NCBI GenBank assembly: GCA_036435485.1
Contig: CM071598.1
Coordinates: 110,399,148 to 110,463,147, forward strand
From: Saposhnikovia divaricata
Lineage: Eukaryota > Streptophyta > Magnoliopsida > Apiales > Apiaceae
DNA: 64,000 bases
Direction: 5' to 3'
In this document: positions 11,983 to 23,800 of the stretch, one piece after another
Layout of the letters: every line of letters begins with the position of its first letter
Position numbering within the stretch: the stretch's first letter is position 1
Position numbers and translations under genes: made by a program
Notes under the pieces: generated by a model
Database searches by the model: none
The model's input: only the letters and a program-made list of their open reading frames with translations
What the model was told of the DNA's origin: nothing

Positions 11983-13312
11983 CTAATCTCGCTTTATTTC
12001 TAACAACCGTTCCATTTCATCTAACTTGTTTCTAAATACCCATTTGGTTCCAATTATGGAAGTATCTTTGGGTTTTGGAACAAGTTCCCAAACTTTGCTA
12101 CGAGTAAATTGTAGTAATTCATCTTGCATAGCCGAGATCCAATCCTCGTCTAGTAAAGCTTCTTTAGCGGTCTTAGGTTCTATTTGTGATAGAAAACTAA
12201 GATGATTCACAACGTTTTGTACTTGTGATCGCGTTTGAACTCCTTTATTTAAGTCTCCAAGAACATTATCTAGTGGATGACTTCTAATAATAGGAATTTC
12301 TTTTGGAAGTTCTACTTCCGTTTCGGCTAATTCTAATGGATTTCTAGGGATGGGAGTTCCAAGATCCATATTTTCGAATTGTCGAATAATATTTTCTACA
12401 TCGTCTTGTTCAACATTATCGTTTTCAACAAGATCTTTGTGCTTTGATGGTGGTTTTCTTTCATCAAATGCAACATTCATTGATTCTTCCACCACAAGTG
12501 TTTTAAGATTGAATACTCGATAGGCTTTGCTATTTGTAGAGTATCCGAGAAATATACCTTCACTTGATTTAGGATCAAATTTGGTAAGATAGTCTTTCGA
12601 GTTTAATATGAAGCATTTGCATCCGAATACTCGAAAGTAACTTAGTTTCGGTGTTTTGCCAAAATAAAGCTCGTAAGGAGTCTTTTGAGATATTGGTCGT
12701 AGCAAAACCCGATTAAGAATATGGCAAGAAGTAGACATCGCTTCGGCCCAAAAGTATTTAGGTCGACGATATTCATTAAGCATAGTGCTTGCCATTTCTT
12801 GTAGTGTTCGATTTTTCCTTTCTACAACTCCATTTGATTGAGGAGTGTATGGAGCGGAAAAGTTGTGTGTGATTCCATTTTCATCACAAAAGTTCGTAAA
12901 ACTGGAATTCTCAAATTCTTTACCATGATCCGTTCGTATATAGACTATGGTACTATTTTATTGATTTTGAATCTTTTTGCATAGAGAAGAGAAAGATTCA
13001 AAAGCATCACTTTTAGATTTGAGAAATTCCGTCCACGTCAATCGTGAATAATCATCAACGATTACTAACGTGTATGAACAGCCTCCGAGACTTTGTATTG
13101 GAACCGGACCAATAAGATCCATGTGTAAAAGCTCGAGAGGTCTATAGGTTGATACCATGAACTTAGCTTTGTGAGATGCTCGAATTTGTTTTCCAATTTC
13201 ACAAGCTTCACAAGTATGATCTTTTTGATAATTCAATTTTGGTATACCTCGTACATGATCTTTAGTTGATATATTTTTAATCAACTTCATGTTTGCATGT
13301 CCTAATCTTCGA
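11983..13312 (-). pseudogene. Sirevirus pol, integrase and RT N-terminal linker
   Basis: One frame holds the zinc-binding start (RRLGHANMKLI...CEACEIGKQ), the rve core with LHMDLIGPVP, IRTDHGKEF and VVERKNRTLQEM (the D, D, E set is present), then YELYFGKTPKLSYFRVFGCK and an acidic linker to KVWELVPKPKDTSIIGTKWVFRNKLDE. In-frame stops occur at 12956-12958 and at 13313-13315 (a TGA where TGG is expected). A frameshift at its 3' end separates it from RT. The catalytic residues are conserved but the frame is not. Confidence 0.92.
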
Positions 13313-13314
13313 TG

Positions 13315-13733
13315 TCATAACCAAGGGTCATCGTTTGTTGTGATTAGGCATACATTCTCATTCTTGCTCATGTCACATGTGTAGACATTTTTATTTCGAG
13401 GGCAAGTGAGAATTAATTTCCATTCTTTATCCAAAATACAACAATGAGTAGTAAAGAGGATTACCTTGTAATCATTGTCGCAAAGTTGACTTATCGAGAG
13501 AAGATTGTATTTTAGTCCCGTGACTAGTTGTACATTTGAAATCTTGAAGTGACTATTTCCGATGTCTCTGATGCCGACAATGATGCCTTTACTACTATCT
13601 CCAAATGTGACACTTCCCGCAGTGACCTTTTTAATGTTGTTTAATAATGACTCGTTACCCGTCATTTGTCTCGAACAACCACTATCAAGGTACCACATGT
13701 CTTGTTTCGCGGCAAGACATACCTACAAAATAA
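13315..13733 (-). pseudogene. Sirevirus protease segment
   Basis: It contains QDMWYLDSGCSRQMTGN, the copia aspartic protease site (DSG), then a beta-rich domain through VQLVTGLKYNLLSISQLCDND, which leads to the integrase zinc domain. It is separated from the preceding zinc-knuckle region by two stops (about 13716-13734) and from integrase by the TGA at 13313-13315. Confidence 0.9.
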
Positions 13734-13734
13734 A

Positions 13735-14998
13735 TCAATTAAACTTATAGGTACCCTTTCTTCTTGAGGGTCCTGGGGTTAGTACATCATAATCAACATT
13801 AGCATGATAGTATCTAGGCATTGGATAATCATTGTTAGGTACGTATAGATTTCTAGAAGCATAATGTCTAGCATGATATGTAGGTCTAGTATGTTCATAA
13901 AATCCATAGTTAGTACGATGTCCGTTGTATCTATTATTTGCAAAGTAGGGAGCATTTTGAGGATAGATATTTCGATTAGGGACATAATGATTTCTAGATG
14001 CATATCTTCTAGCATTGTTATGATACATTGTGTTTCCATTTTGAAACACTCTAGGTTGTTGAAACCTTTGTTGCCTTTGATCATTATGAGCGACTCTATT
14101 AAATGGTACTTGTCTTTTAACCGTCACATGTGGGTTAGATCCTTTACGAATCCAAACATGCTTCCCCTTAATCTCACCACTCTTGTATTTGCAATCAAAG
14201 ACTAAATGTCCATCTTTGTTACAATATGTGCATTTTAGAGTTTGTGGTTGAGGAGGAGCTACTATAGGTTGCACTCTTGGTTGAACGTCTCGCACATGGG
14301 AAGCGTTCCTATCATATCCCAAACCTTCACGGTTACGGGGTACTTGAGTGTGTACCATTCTATTCAACATCTCATTGCCATTTGTAAATTGTTGAACAAC
14401 TGTTTCAAGGTTTTCTTTTTCTCTTTCTAAGGCATCAATCTTGTTGTTAAAGAATCTTGCTTGATCCATAACTTGAGATATGAGTTTAAAATTTTCTTCC
14501 TTCACTCTTTGAGTTTCTTCTTGGAGTTTCTTTTCTTTTAACTCAAAGATTTGTGAAAGCTCATTCTCTTTTTCAAGATTGTTTTCATGAGATTGAGATG
14601 TTACACTATTTCGAACAATCTATTCGTTTTGAATCTTTAAGTTCAAAAGATCAACATTAAGTGTACTAATGTTGTCGTTGAGTTATAACTTCTCATTTTC
14701 CAACTCTTCAACTTGAAGTACTAGAGCCACATTTTGTACTTCATGGTTGAGAGAATTTTCCTTTAATTGATTGACCTCACTTTTTAAGTGATGATTTTGG
14801 TCATTCAAGGACATGATTTCATTTTCATTTTGGATTTTTAAATCCATCATTCGAGTGAACTCTTTACTTTGCGTATGATGCATTTCTTCGAGTTTCATTT
14901 TCTCGGCCCATAATAGATGAAGCCTTTTATCAACGTCTTTATTTGTTGTTGATACCTACTACAAGCTCAATTAAATCATATTTGCTCATATCAATTAG
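13735..14998 (-). pseudogene. Sirevirus coiled-coil and second zinc-knuckle region
   Basis: The same frame as protease, interrupted by stops near 14620 and 14680. The 5' part is a long heptad-rich coiled coil (MKLEEMHHTQ... EVNQLKENSLNHEV... LEREKENLETVVQQF). The 3' part has CTYCNKDGHLVFDC, a CCHC zinc knuckle, then an Asn/Tyr/Arg-rich basic stretch. This second gag-like module between gag and protease is typical of Sireviruses, whose Gag coiled coil is reported to bind a dynein light chain. Binding here is not demonstrated. Confidence 0.8.
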
Positions 14999-15019
14999 AT
15001 TCAAGTTAGATTCATCTAA

Positions 15020-16330
15020 TTACAATTTATTTAAGATGTAGTTGAGATTAGAACTTACTTCTTGATGAGAAGTGGAGGCTCCCGTTGAAGTGGCTTCATC
15101 CTCGATAGCCATTAAGCACAAGTTGACAATTTCTTCGCTAGCTTCCGGAGCTTCTTCATCCTCACTTAGATCCCAACCGTTCTCCGCCACGGGAATTCTT
15201 CCTTTAACAAGCTTTGGACATTCTCTTTTGAAGTGACCCGGTTGCTTACACTCGAAACACACTTCTTGTGTTTCCTCCGGAGTTTGTTCTTTATATTTTG
15301 GAGGAGTGTAAGGAGGATTATTATTGTTGTTGGCATTATTATAGGCATTTGTATTTTGAGTGCCTTTGCCTTTGTTATAGCTCGTTGTTGGAATATTACT
15401 CTTATAGTTAGGATTATAATTTTGAGAGTAATTAGGTCTTCCTTTAGAGTTAAAAACTCTTTGTTGATTGTTTGATTTAAGGAAGCCTTTTCCGTATCTT
15501 TGAGCCTTGCTTTGTAGCACACGACGAAGTTGTCTCGTTAGTAAAGCAATTTCGCTTTCATCGAGATCTTGGAGTTCTTCGTTTAACTCCTCGTCGTTTT
15601 CATTTTCATCGATTAATATAGCTTTTAACGCCATATTTTTATTTTTGTCTTCCACTTTAGGAATGACCTTATCCGGAATATTATCTTCTTCGTATGCACG
15701 AAGATTCCCGAATAAACTATCAATGTCATAATCATTGAGATTATGCATTTCTTTTATGGTAGTAACTTTAACCTTCCAACTATGAGGTAAAGACTTAAGA
15801 ACTCTTCGGTTCTTCTCATTTCGAGAATAATTCTTTCCGAGTTGAGATAATTCATCGATTATACGAGTAAACCTTGTTTCCATATCGATGATATTTTCTC
15901 CTTCTTGGAGTTTAAAGTTCTCGTATTCGTGGATTAAAGTATCCATTCGAGAATCTTTTATATCAATGGTTCCTTCGTAGGTAACCACTAATTTGTTCTA
16001 CATTTCTTGTGCGGACTTGCAATTGTTTACTTTTTTATATTCTTTTTCTGCAAGTGCACTTGTGAGAACCATTTCCGCTTTTGCGGCTACATTCATCATA
16101 TTTTCCTCGGCAAGAGTGTATTCACTAACCTTCTTTTCAACAATGACACCGTCAATTGTTTCGGTAGGAATGACAACTCCGTCTTCTATGTCCATCCACA
16201 CTTTGACTCCTTGAGATCTAGCATAGACGCGAAATCTCGTTTTCCACGTTACAAAGTTGGTGCCATCAAATAGAGGAGGGCGAGAGCTAGATAGGCCTTC
16301 ACCGCAACCAATGGTATTTAGATACGCCAT
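15020..16330 (-). pseudogene. Sirevirus gag
   Basis: Starts MAYLNTIGCGEGLSSSRPPL next to the primer binding site. It is one frame of 436 codons with a single TAG at about 15995 (after CKSAQEM, where TGG is expected: EMWNKL). It has the UBN2-type capsid domain (FDGTNFVTWKTRFRVY, then NFKLQEGENIIDMETRFTRI and RRVLKSLPHSWK) and the CCHC knuckle CFECKQPGHFKREC at about 15230-15270. The C-terminus is acidic and ends YILNKL. It packages RNA in the cytoplasmic particle. The single stop is the only visible lesion. Confidence 0.93.
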
Positions 16331-16392
16331 GTGGGATCACTTTTTGTTGTGCCTGTAAATCTGCAAATCACTCAACAAACACGTTAAAAAGT

Positions 16393-16407
16393 ACCGCTTT
16401 GATACCA
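16393..16407 (-). promoter_or_regulatory. Sirevirus primer binding site (initiator Met tRNA type)
   Basis: Immediately inside the 5' LTR the - strand reads TGGTATCAAAGCGGT. This differs by one base from the classical plant site TGGTATCAGAGC, which pairs with the 3' end of initiator methionine tRNA. It fixes the element's orientation. Confidence 0.88.
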
Positions 16408-16409
16408 AT

Positions 16410-19400
16410 TGATAGGTCCCGTAAGAGGGCTATATTAAGCTAGAAGGGGGGTTAAATAGCTTAATTACCAATTTAAAAATTATTATGGCGTTTTAAAATA
16501 ATTTTCCCTTTTTAAAACTTTACCGAGTCGTTATGCAGTTTATAAGTGCATAAATAAAAGACAAGGAAGGAAAATACCACACAGGAGATTTTATCCTGGT
16601 TCGCGATGGCGCAACCCCTAATGGATTCGTTCACCCCTACTCCAGTCCCCGAGCTCCTCTCCGGACTCGAGATTTTCCCTTAAAAATAACTCGCTTCTTT
16701 AGTAGGCGGAGAAGCCTTTACAACCATATAAATATTGGTCTTGGTACGTATCTCCGAGACACTACCTCACAATAAATATAAAAACCCACAAGACTCGTCT
16801 TGGGTTGTAACTCCCCGTTACACCCTCAAAGTCGTTGTGAAAAACCTACACAACTTATCTTAGACAGCAACTCCCCGCTACTTCTTCAAAGTTGATGTAG
16901 AACCCTTGGTGTAGTCTTTGAATTCCTCGCTTTTGCCGGTCTTGGATCTTAGATGCAAGGTCTTGGGTCTTTCCTCTTCTTCACGGTGCAAAGGCCACTA
17001 ACTCCCCGTTAATGCCTAGGACTTGGGTCTTAGAACGAGAATCACCTCACTTCAACTACACCTCACTGCAAAACTTAGAAAACAATATCTACGAAACAAA
17101 CCCTAATATAAAGAGAGGTTTGGACTTAATATGTCCTAAGGTGACTATAATATTCTTACCCGAATATTAATTAAAGTAAGTTCAATAAGCTTTATTTGCT
17201 TTTGACTTTTTAATACAATACTCCGTATAGTGAGATTTAAATATATCTCGGAGTTTGTAAATCTTGATTATTTCCTTTAAGCTCGTAGGCTTATAAGGTT
17301 TTATAATCATATACTTTGGCTCGTCTTTTATAAAGATCGAAGTATACTTACAATTACTTCTTTGTTGAAAATACGTCTATTTTCGAAGTATTGTATAAAT
17401 CAAGTCCTTGATGAGCTTTATAGCTAAAGGATCTTTGATAAATAACTTCTCGTTCGATATAGTCTTGTTATAGACTATTCGTATTTATATTTAAACGAGA
17501 GTGTTACAATATAACTTTAACAATTTGCACTTTAATATTATTTGGCCAATTAAACACAACATACAAATAAACGCACACGTACGTAAAAGTAACTCGACTT
17601 ATCTATAGGATAAAACGAGGGCCGCTATTATGCGTTAAAATAGTGCGGAATGTAAAATCACTCACAAGTGTGAGGACGAGAAGAAAAAGTGCGGAAGGTA
17701 AAAATCACTCACAAGTGTGAGGACAAGAATAAAAAGTGCGGAAAATATATAAACGGCTTTCGCCACGCTATTACGCGTTTAAAGTAGTATCACTCACAAG
17801 TGTGAGGACTAGAAGAAAAGAGTGCGCAAAATATATAAATAGAAGCTTAACAACTTATTTCCCCCGGAACACTAGAGGTGATAGAAGGGAAACAAATCAC
17901 GCTTTAGCACAATTATATATATCACAATAATAATAATAATGGCCAAACTAAGTGCGTTAAAGATTTAATTAATTAAGGCTTTTAGATTCTTTTCCCTCGG
18001 AACACTAAGGTGATAGAAGGGAATTAAATCAAGCTCGATATAATTATTTGACCGTCGTCAAATATAACCTCTTTTTGATGTGTTGTAATATTTCGAATCG
18101 TTTTGTTCGAAATTTAATCCTTGTACGGATTTTTAATGTCTCGGTTCGAGATCCGATATAAGAGCTCACTAAAGAGAATAAGATGAAGGTATAGAGCTCT
18201 TATATGTATATAAAATATGGTCGGTTAAGACTCAAATATGAAGCTAAAAATTACCACTTTTGGATATCGCCGGAAAAAGTTCGCCGGAAAAATTCGTCGG
18301 AGGTTCGGCGGGATTTTGACGTGTTGGATGAACTTGGGCAGCCCTTTGGGAGGCCGGATAGTAGTGGTAGAGGAGCTTGCTTGGTGGGAGAGAGCTTGGT
18401 TGAAGGAACTAAGCTTGTTGGAACAAAAACCTTGTATATATGTAAGTATATATAAGAAAGAGAAGGTTTTTGAGATGAAGTGGGTGTAGAGAGGATTTGG
18501 ATATATTGAGAGAGCTTCCACTTCTAAATTCCCAGCACTTATTTGGCTCTTTAGCTTGAAGAAAATGGTTGGGGGAGGGGGTTTATTTATAGGAGGAGTT
18601 GGGTGGAAGGAAGGGTGAGGATTGAAGGAAAAAGGAGTGATTAGGATTGAAAGCACTTGGATTGATGATGTGGAAAGTGGTTTTGTGTTTCTTGGGAGTG
18701 GTATTGTGTTTCTTTGCAAGTGGGAGTGGTATTCTACACAAATATCCCAGCTGTGTTTTGAGCTCTAATTAATTGTATCGGACTCGTATCAATTAGCGAA
18801 TAAATACGTAACATATTTCTTTAATTAAATACCCGATTAATACGAGAAATCCCAATAAATAATTCTAAAATTATGGAGAATTTAGGAATATCATAAAATG
18901 AAATTTTGGAAGTTTTGGTCAAAAATGATCAACGTTGACTTAGTCAAACGTGGTCAACTGTGGACCCACTGCCTCGATTTTCGTGCCCGGACCAAAATTC
19001 TCAGAAAATTACGAAACTTTTACCATGCATATAAAATAACATTTAAGTGACCCATGTCAAGTTTCAAGTCATTCTAGCAAGTGGAAGTATTTTATTTGGA
19101 TTTAATACGAATAAATAAGGTTTCGGTTTTGAATAAAATACGATTGGTCTTTTTATGAGATAGATGCATCTTTTGACCAATGTTTTGACTAGAATAAATA
19201 CTTAGAACATATTTCCTAATATATAAAATATATTTAGAGTGTAGGAAATAATTTTGAGTATTTAAAATAATTTTCTCCGAAAAATAGAATTAATTGAAGA
19301 AGCGGGAGAAAAATTACTTTAAATATTTCTAGCATGAGATAAAAATGAGTATTAATATTCTACCACTGAATATTAATATTCTTGAGGATAAAAATATTTT

Positions 19401-19793
19401 GAGTGCGAAGGCGGAATATTTTTGAATAAAAAATGATCGTTTAAATATAGCACGGGTTCTCTAAAAAATATTGATCCTCAAATATTCTTTGTTCGAGCCT
19501 GTCGCCTTATAAATTTTTGCAACGAAGATCTAAAAAAAATCAAATCTCAATATTTCTTTTTCGATCTTATTGCCTTGGTGTAGAGATATATTCCATAAAA
19601 ATATAATTTGATATTTCGCAATAATGGAATATCTCTTATAATTCAAAATAGATATTGCTAGAATTGACTTTTAACTTTTGACGGAATCAATTAAATTAAT
19701 GACCTAGTGGAGAGGATAACTAAGTGTAATTAAATTTTATGTTAAATCGTACAAATACCAAAATAAATAATATATCGAAGATATATCCTTTCA
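16410..19793 (-). repeat. Sirevirus 5' LTR
   Basis: 3384 bp, the partner of 1303-4670. It would carry the element's promoter. The same palindrome cluster lies at about 17650-17820. It has an extra 15-bp unit at about 18272-18290 (a duplicated cgccggaaaaa-type segment) compared with the 3' copy, which accounts for most of the length difference. Confidence 0.95.
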
Positions 19794-19862
19794 AAAGTAG
19801 CTGAAGATACTTCTAGCAATGAATTCGGACTGACAAGTTTTAAAAAACAGGCCTTCAGTAAC

Positions 19863-19980
19863 CTGTTGCTTCTCCACGCGCAAGACCATTATTTTAATAC
19901 CCTGCAAACAGATCCAACAATCAAATGGTGCTAATCCAGATCCCTCTGCATTTTGTAGGAAATACAAATCCTTTGCCAAC
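19863..19980 (-). pseudogene. single exon of cystathionine beta-lyase
   Basis: The - strand encodes LAKDLYFLQNAEGSGLAP, FDCWICLQG, IKIMVLRVEKQQ. This is the conserved region after the PLP-lysine of plant cystathionine beta-lyase (methionine synthesis in plastids). It is bounded by an acceptor (gggcag, ends 19981) and a donor (CAG|GTTACT). In the highly conserved family motif CLRG(I/V)KTMALR it has R-to-Q, T-to-I and A-to-V changes, all explained by C-to-T/G-to-A transitions. I found no neighbouring beta-lyase exons on either side, neither up to 21 kb nor beyond the Sirevirus insertion. I conclude a captured or degenerated gene fragment, not a working gene. Confidence 0.8.
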
Positions 19981-21128
19981 CTGCCCAATATAGAAAAGTC
20001 AAATGATGCTACAAATAATATCAAACAAAATTACTAGTACACTGAAAAGCAATTGCATAACTCTAACATTTGAAAAAACAAGCAATAGACTAATAATCAA
20101 GTAGTATGATGATAATAATAATAAGTGAGCTGAATATTACAAAATATTTGTCATCTCTCTCCACTCTGCCAAAGTTACTCACTGTTTTCACGGGTTTATC
20201 TTCATGAATGTCTTTACGACATGGTGGTTGAATTGTTTTCTTAGTGGAGATGAAGGTGACAAGGCTTGATGGCAGATTTAATAGTTAGAATTAGTGATGG
20301 GTGGACGCAGTAGAACCAGTAGTTTTAGGTCAATGGGTATTTTTCTACAAATCTGTTACTCTATTGAGCGGAACATGCTTTGGCAAATACCAATATCTCA
20401 TGTACAGGCCAATACGAACTAACTGATAGTAATTGATGCAAAACAGCTATGGAAAAGGTGCAATCACAAAAAAAGATAAGTAAAGTCCAAACTTCACAAC
20501 ACAGTTCAATAATTATGTACTTCGGTTTCGGTAAATACAAAACTACGGACTATACCAAGAACTAAACATCCAACATACAGTCACATACTCAATATCAACA
20601 ACCACCATTTCAGAACAAACAAATATACGAGTACACAGACAAGTTTCCCATTTAAAGTTTTGAGAATGAAACCTGGCTATGGTGGTAATACACATAGAGA
20701 ATTTCATAAAACAAATCACACAAAGCAATAAACAATTAGAACAAGGTTACGAGATGAAGAATTGCTGGCCGAGTCACCGGACTCAATGAGTCAGGAGCGA
20801 GTCATCACCGAGTCAAGCACAAAACCACCATAAATGATCTCCTCGAGTCACCATGTACCTGAATTCATAACTAATTTCATTAGTTTGTTCATTAAAACTC
20901 GTAAATAAAAAGGGAATTGAGAATTAGGGTTTCGAAAATTTGTAACCAATCCAAGGGGCTTTTCATAGATGATGTATAAAACATCATTACGAGAACAAAT
21001 CGGACAAGAATTGAGTTGAATTGACCAGAGATACCAGTTTAATTAGAGATATAAATATTTGTAAACGAGATGAGAGAGAACGAGAACGAGATTAGAGATT
21101 GAGATGTTAACGAGGAAGAGTGAGAGAG

Positions 21129-21174
<46 letters not shown>

Positions 21175-21632
21175 AGTTTTACCTGTTTGAGAGAGAGAGA
21201 GAGAGCGATGGTGTATGAGAGAGATGAGAGAGTGTACGAGAGAGCGAGAGTGTATGAGACAGATTAGAGAGTTTTTCCCCAAATTATTACCCGGCCGATT
21301 TTCCCCCAAAAATTTCATTTTCCCCCCAAATATTTCATTTTTTACCCGGTTCATTTTTGACATTTTTGTTAGTGTCTACGGTAACACCCTTACAAGTGTT
21401 GGCTTTGCTAATCCAATTATATTTAAGGTAACATATGTTGACATCTATTGCAACATTGAAATAGAGTGTTGGCTTATATCAAAATTAAGCCATCTAAGGC
21501 TACATTTTACATGCCAACACTGGTTAGAGGTGTTGGCAAAGACTATATATGCTGTACTGAGGTTGTGAATAGATTGGGGGACCAAGACCCTATTATGTTC
21601 TTTATATAATAGTCTAATTAGACCCCATTATC
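19981..21632. other. host flank without a supported gene
   Basis: AT-rich DNA. At 20765-20815 there is a cluster of CGAGTCACC/GAGTC motifs resembling one at 9540-9600 inside the Sirevirus spacer. A (GA)n run lies at 21134-21170. At 21365-21545 four copies of GTGTTGGC in both orientations resemble subterminal repeats of a DNA transposon, but I could not define its ends. Confidence 0.5.
21134..21170. repeat. (GA)n microsatellite
   Basis: An uninterrupted GA run of about 36 bases, with shorter GA-rich stretches on both sides (21080-21260). Confidence 0.95.
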
Positions 21633-22030
21633 TGTCAGGAAGCCTAATAGTATTAATCAGTACTAGTAGTAAGGGTGTAGTCTGTTAGTTACTATTAGTA
21701 AGGGGCATATCAGTCTTTTCATGTATTAATAGTGGGAGTCTATAAATAGACCAGTAGCATTGTCATTTAAAATGATGTATGAACAATTTACCAGAAAATG
21801 GAATTCATTTCCACAATCTCTCTCTCTCTCTCTCTAAATTCTGTTATTTTCTCTCTCTCCTAGGGTTTCTATCTCTCTCTAGAATCTCTCTGATTTCTCT
21901 GCTGATTCTATCTGTTTTCTTAGCTCTAATCTCTTATTATCTTACTAGATTTACTGTTATTCATCTCCTTAAACACAGAAAAACAAAAAAACATTGAAAA
22001 ACTAGAAAATTACTTTGTCAAGGTATGACA
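21633..22030 (+). repeat. chromovirus 5' LTR
   Basis: 398 bp. It contains TCTATAAATAG (TATA box, about 21739), a CT-rich leader with a short (TC)n run, and the end ATGACA. It differs from the 3' LTR mainly in (TC)n length plus scattered substitutions (about 3% by eye). Confidence 0.93.
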
Positions 22031-22033
22031 AAT

Positions 22034-22045
22034 TGGTATCAGAGC
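22034..22045 (+). promoter_or_regulatory. chromovirus primer binding site
   Basis: TGGTATCAGAGC, a perfect initiator-methionine tRNA site, lies 3 nt after the 5' LTR. Confidence 0.95.
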
Positions 22046-22522
22046 TCTTCAAATTCGATCAACCACTGATTAATCATGTTGTGCATCTCTGAGCGAGTTG
22101 AACGAGCCTAGAACCACAAAAATCGCAACTCAAAGTTCTGAGATTTGTTCAAATCAGTTCAGGTGATCTGTTCTGTTCTTATACTTATAGATCTGTAGTT
22201 TTACTGTTATATCTAGGTAGTTTTGGAGTTGTTAAAGCTGTTTTGAGTTCGTTTACTTGCTAATAGTTGAGATTACTGAAGAAAAGTACAAAAATAGCAA
22301 GTTTACTTCTGTGTTGGTGTTGATATTAGTTGAAAAACTCTGTTCTGAGCACATACTATTGGTTCTAAGTAGAGTTGTGGTTTTACTATTGATTTTGTTA
22401 TTGATTATGAATTTGAGCTGATCTGTGGTTCAGTTAAGTGTTGGAGATTGACCTCTGGTGATTTGGATTAACTGTTTGAAGTTAGTGTTGAAATTGCAGT
22501 TGAAGTAAGTAGTGTATACAAG

Positions 22523-23800
22523 GTGTTTGAGATTTTGTCTGAGAGAATGAGCTATTATTGGAGTAATGATGTGGCTGAGAGTTCACAGCAAGGAACTCTA
22601 AGTATGTTGCAACAGGAATTTCAAGGACACTTGCTAGGAACTGAGGAGAAAATAGGCAGGCTGCAAGAGCAGATTGAACAGTTGGTGATAGGACTTAACA
22701 GGAGAGATAGTAAGAGTTACAAGGAGCCTTTGTATGGTGATGAATTGGAGGATGAGTACAAGGAAAATGTACCACCAGGAATTGGCATGAAAGGACTGTT
22801 TAAGGATCCACATCATGCTGCTTTTGAAAGAAAGAGGTTGTTTCAAGCTTCAGCTAGAGATGAAGGAGCATAGAGGCTCAGGATTGTTCAGAGATCCAAG
22901 TAATGATAATCAAAGCTTGAAGCATCTCAAGTTGACATTCCCTGTGTTTAGGAAGGTAGTGATTCCATGGAATGGCTCAGGGATTGTGAAGAATACTTCA
23001 ATATATATGAAGTTGTTGACAAAAGGAGGGCTGCAATTACTGCCATGCATTTATGTGGAGTACCTAGGTCTTGGTACATGTCCTTTATGATAGGAAGAGA
23101 AGGTGTAAGCTGGTTGCAATTTTCTGAGGCATTTGTAGCCAGGTTTGGAGAACTTGATACTGACTTGGTGTTTGACAAGTTTAAAAAATTACAACAAACA
23201 AAGTCTGTGGAAGGATACTATGATGAGTTTGAGAAGTGTAGGGGACAACTACTTAAGAAAATTCCTAGTGTGACTACAGAATACTTCTTAGAGAACTTTA
23301 TTGGTAGACTACAGGGTGATATTAGAAGAATGATAAGGCTGTTGGAGCAAACTTCTTTAGCTCAGGCACTCAAATTGGCTGGGTATTATGAGCAAAACCT
23401 TAGCAGTCAGCCAAAGAAGTACAACAGCTATAATAGCAACTTCAAGAGTGGGGGAGGAGCTCAGGTGACTACTAAATCAACAGCTGCAGTTACAGGAGGA
23501 GGAAGTACTAATCAGACTTCCCTTTTGATTCAGAATAAGGCACCAGAAGTGATAAGTTCCAAGCCTAAACCTCTCACTTATACTCAGAGAGAGGAAAGTA
23601 GGCAAAAAGGGTTATGCTACTACTGTGATGAAAAATTTAGCAAGGGTCATGAGTGCAAGAAGCCTCGGAATTTCTTGATGGTTGCTGACTTAGATGCAGA
23701 GTTTGGAAGTTATGAAGAAGAACCTAGATATGATGTGTATCCAGAAGAGGTGGAAGAGAATTGCAAGGATGAGAAAGTGATTCTAGCAGCTGTGTATTAG
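22523..23800 (+). pseudogene. chromovirus gag
   Basis: The gag domain is readable in pieces: an N-terminal Gln/Glu-rich helix (LGTEEKIGRLQEQIEQLVIG), a frameshifted bridge (22815-22960), then MEWLRDCEEYFNIYEVVDKR, SWLQFSEAFVARFGE, GYYDEFEKCRGQLLKK, the retrotransposon-gag fold. The zinc knuckle CYYCDEKFSKGHEC is near 23620. There are at least two frameshifts between 22860 and 22967 and a TAG at 23798-23800, after which protease continues in the same frame. Confidence 0.88.

Larger units (their letters stand above)
1303..19793 (-). mobile_element. Sirevirus-like Ty1/copia LTR retrotransposon with giant LTRs
   Basis: The complete structure reads on the - strand: 5' LTR (16410-19793), an initiator-Met-type primer binding site, gag, protease, integrase, RT/RNase H, an extra ORF, repeated polypurine tracts, 3' LTR (1303-4670). 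The copia order (integrase before RT) and the RT motif YVDDIIFGSTN place it in Ty1/copia. A long gag with a coiled coil and two zinc knuckles, repeated polypurine tracts and an extra ORF after pol all point to the Sirevirus (SIRE/Maximus) lineage. Flanks aaaat (1298-1302) and aaagt (19794-19798) would be a 5-bp target duplication with one mismatch. Total length is about 18.5 kb, large for the superfamily. Coding breaks mean it cannot be autonomous as read. Confidence 0.93.

Noticed and set aside
13699..13734. A small intron between the Sirevirus zinc-knuckle region and protease
   Set aside because: There is an AG (TTTTGTAG) acceptor-like end but no GT donor at a suitable distance. Two point stops explain the break more simply.
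20765..20815. CGAGTCACC/GAGTC cluster as a tRNA or regulatory array
   Set aside because: No cloverleaf or box spacing. It resembles short repeats common in plant leaders, and the similarity to 9540-9600 is too short to interpret.
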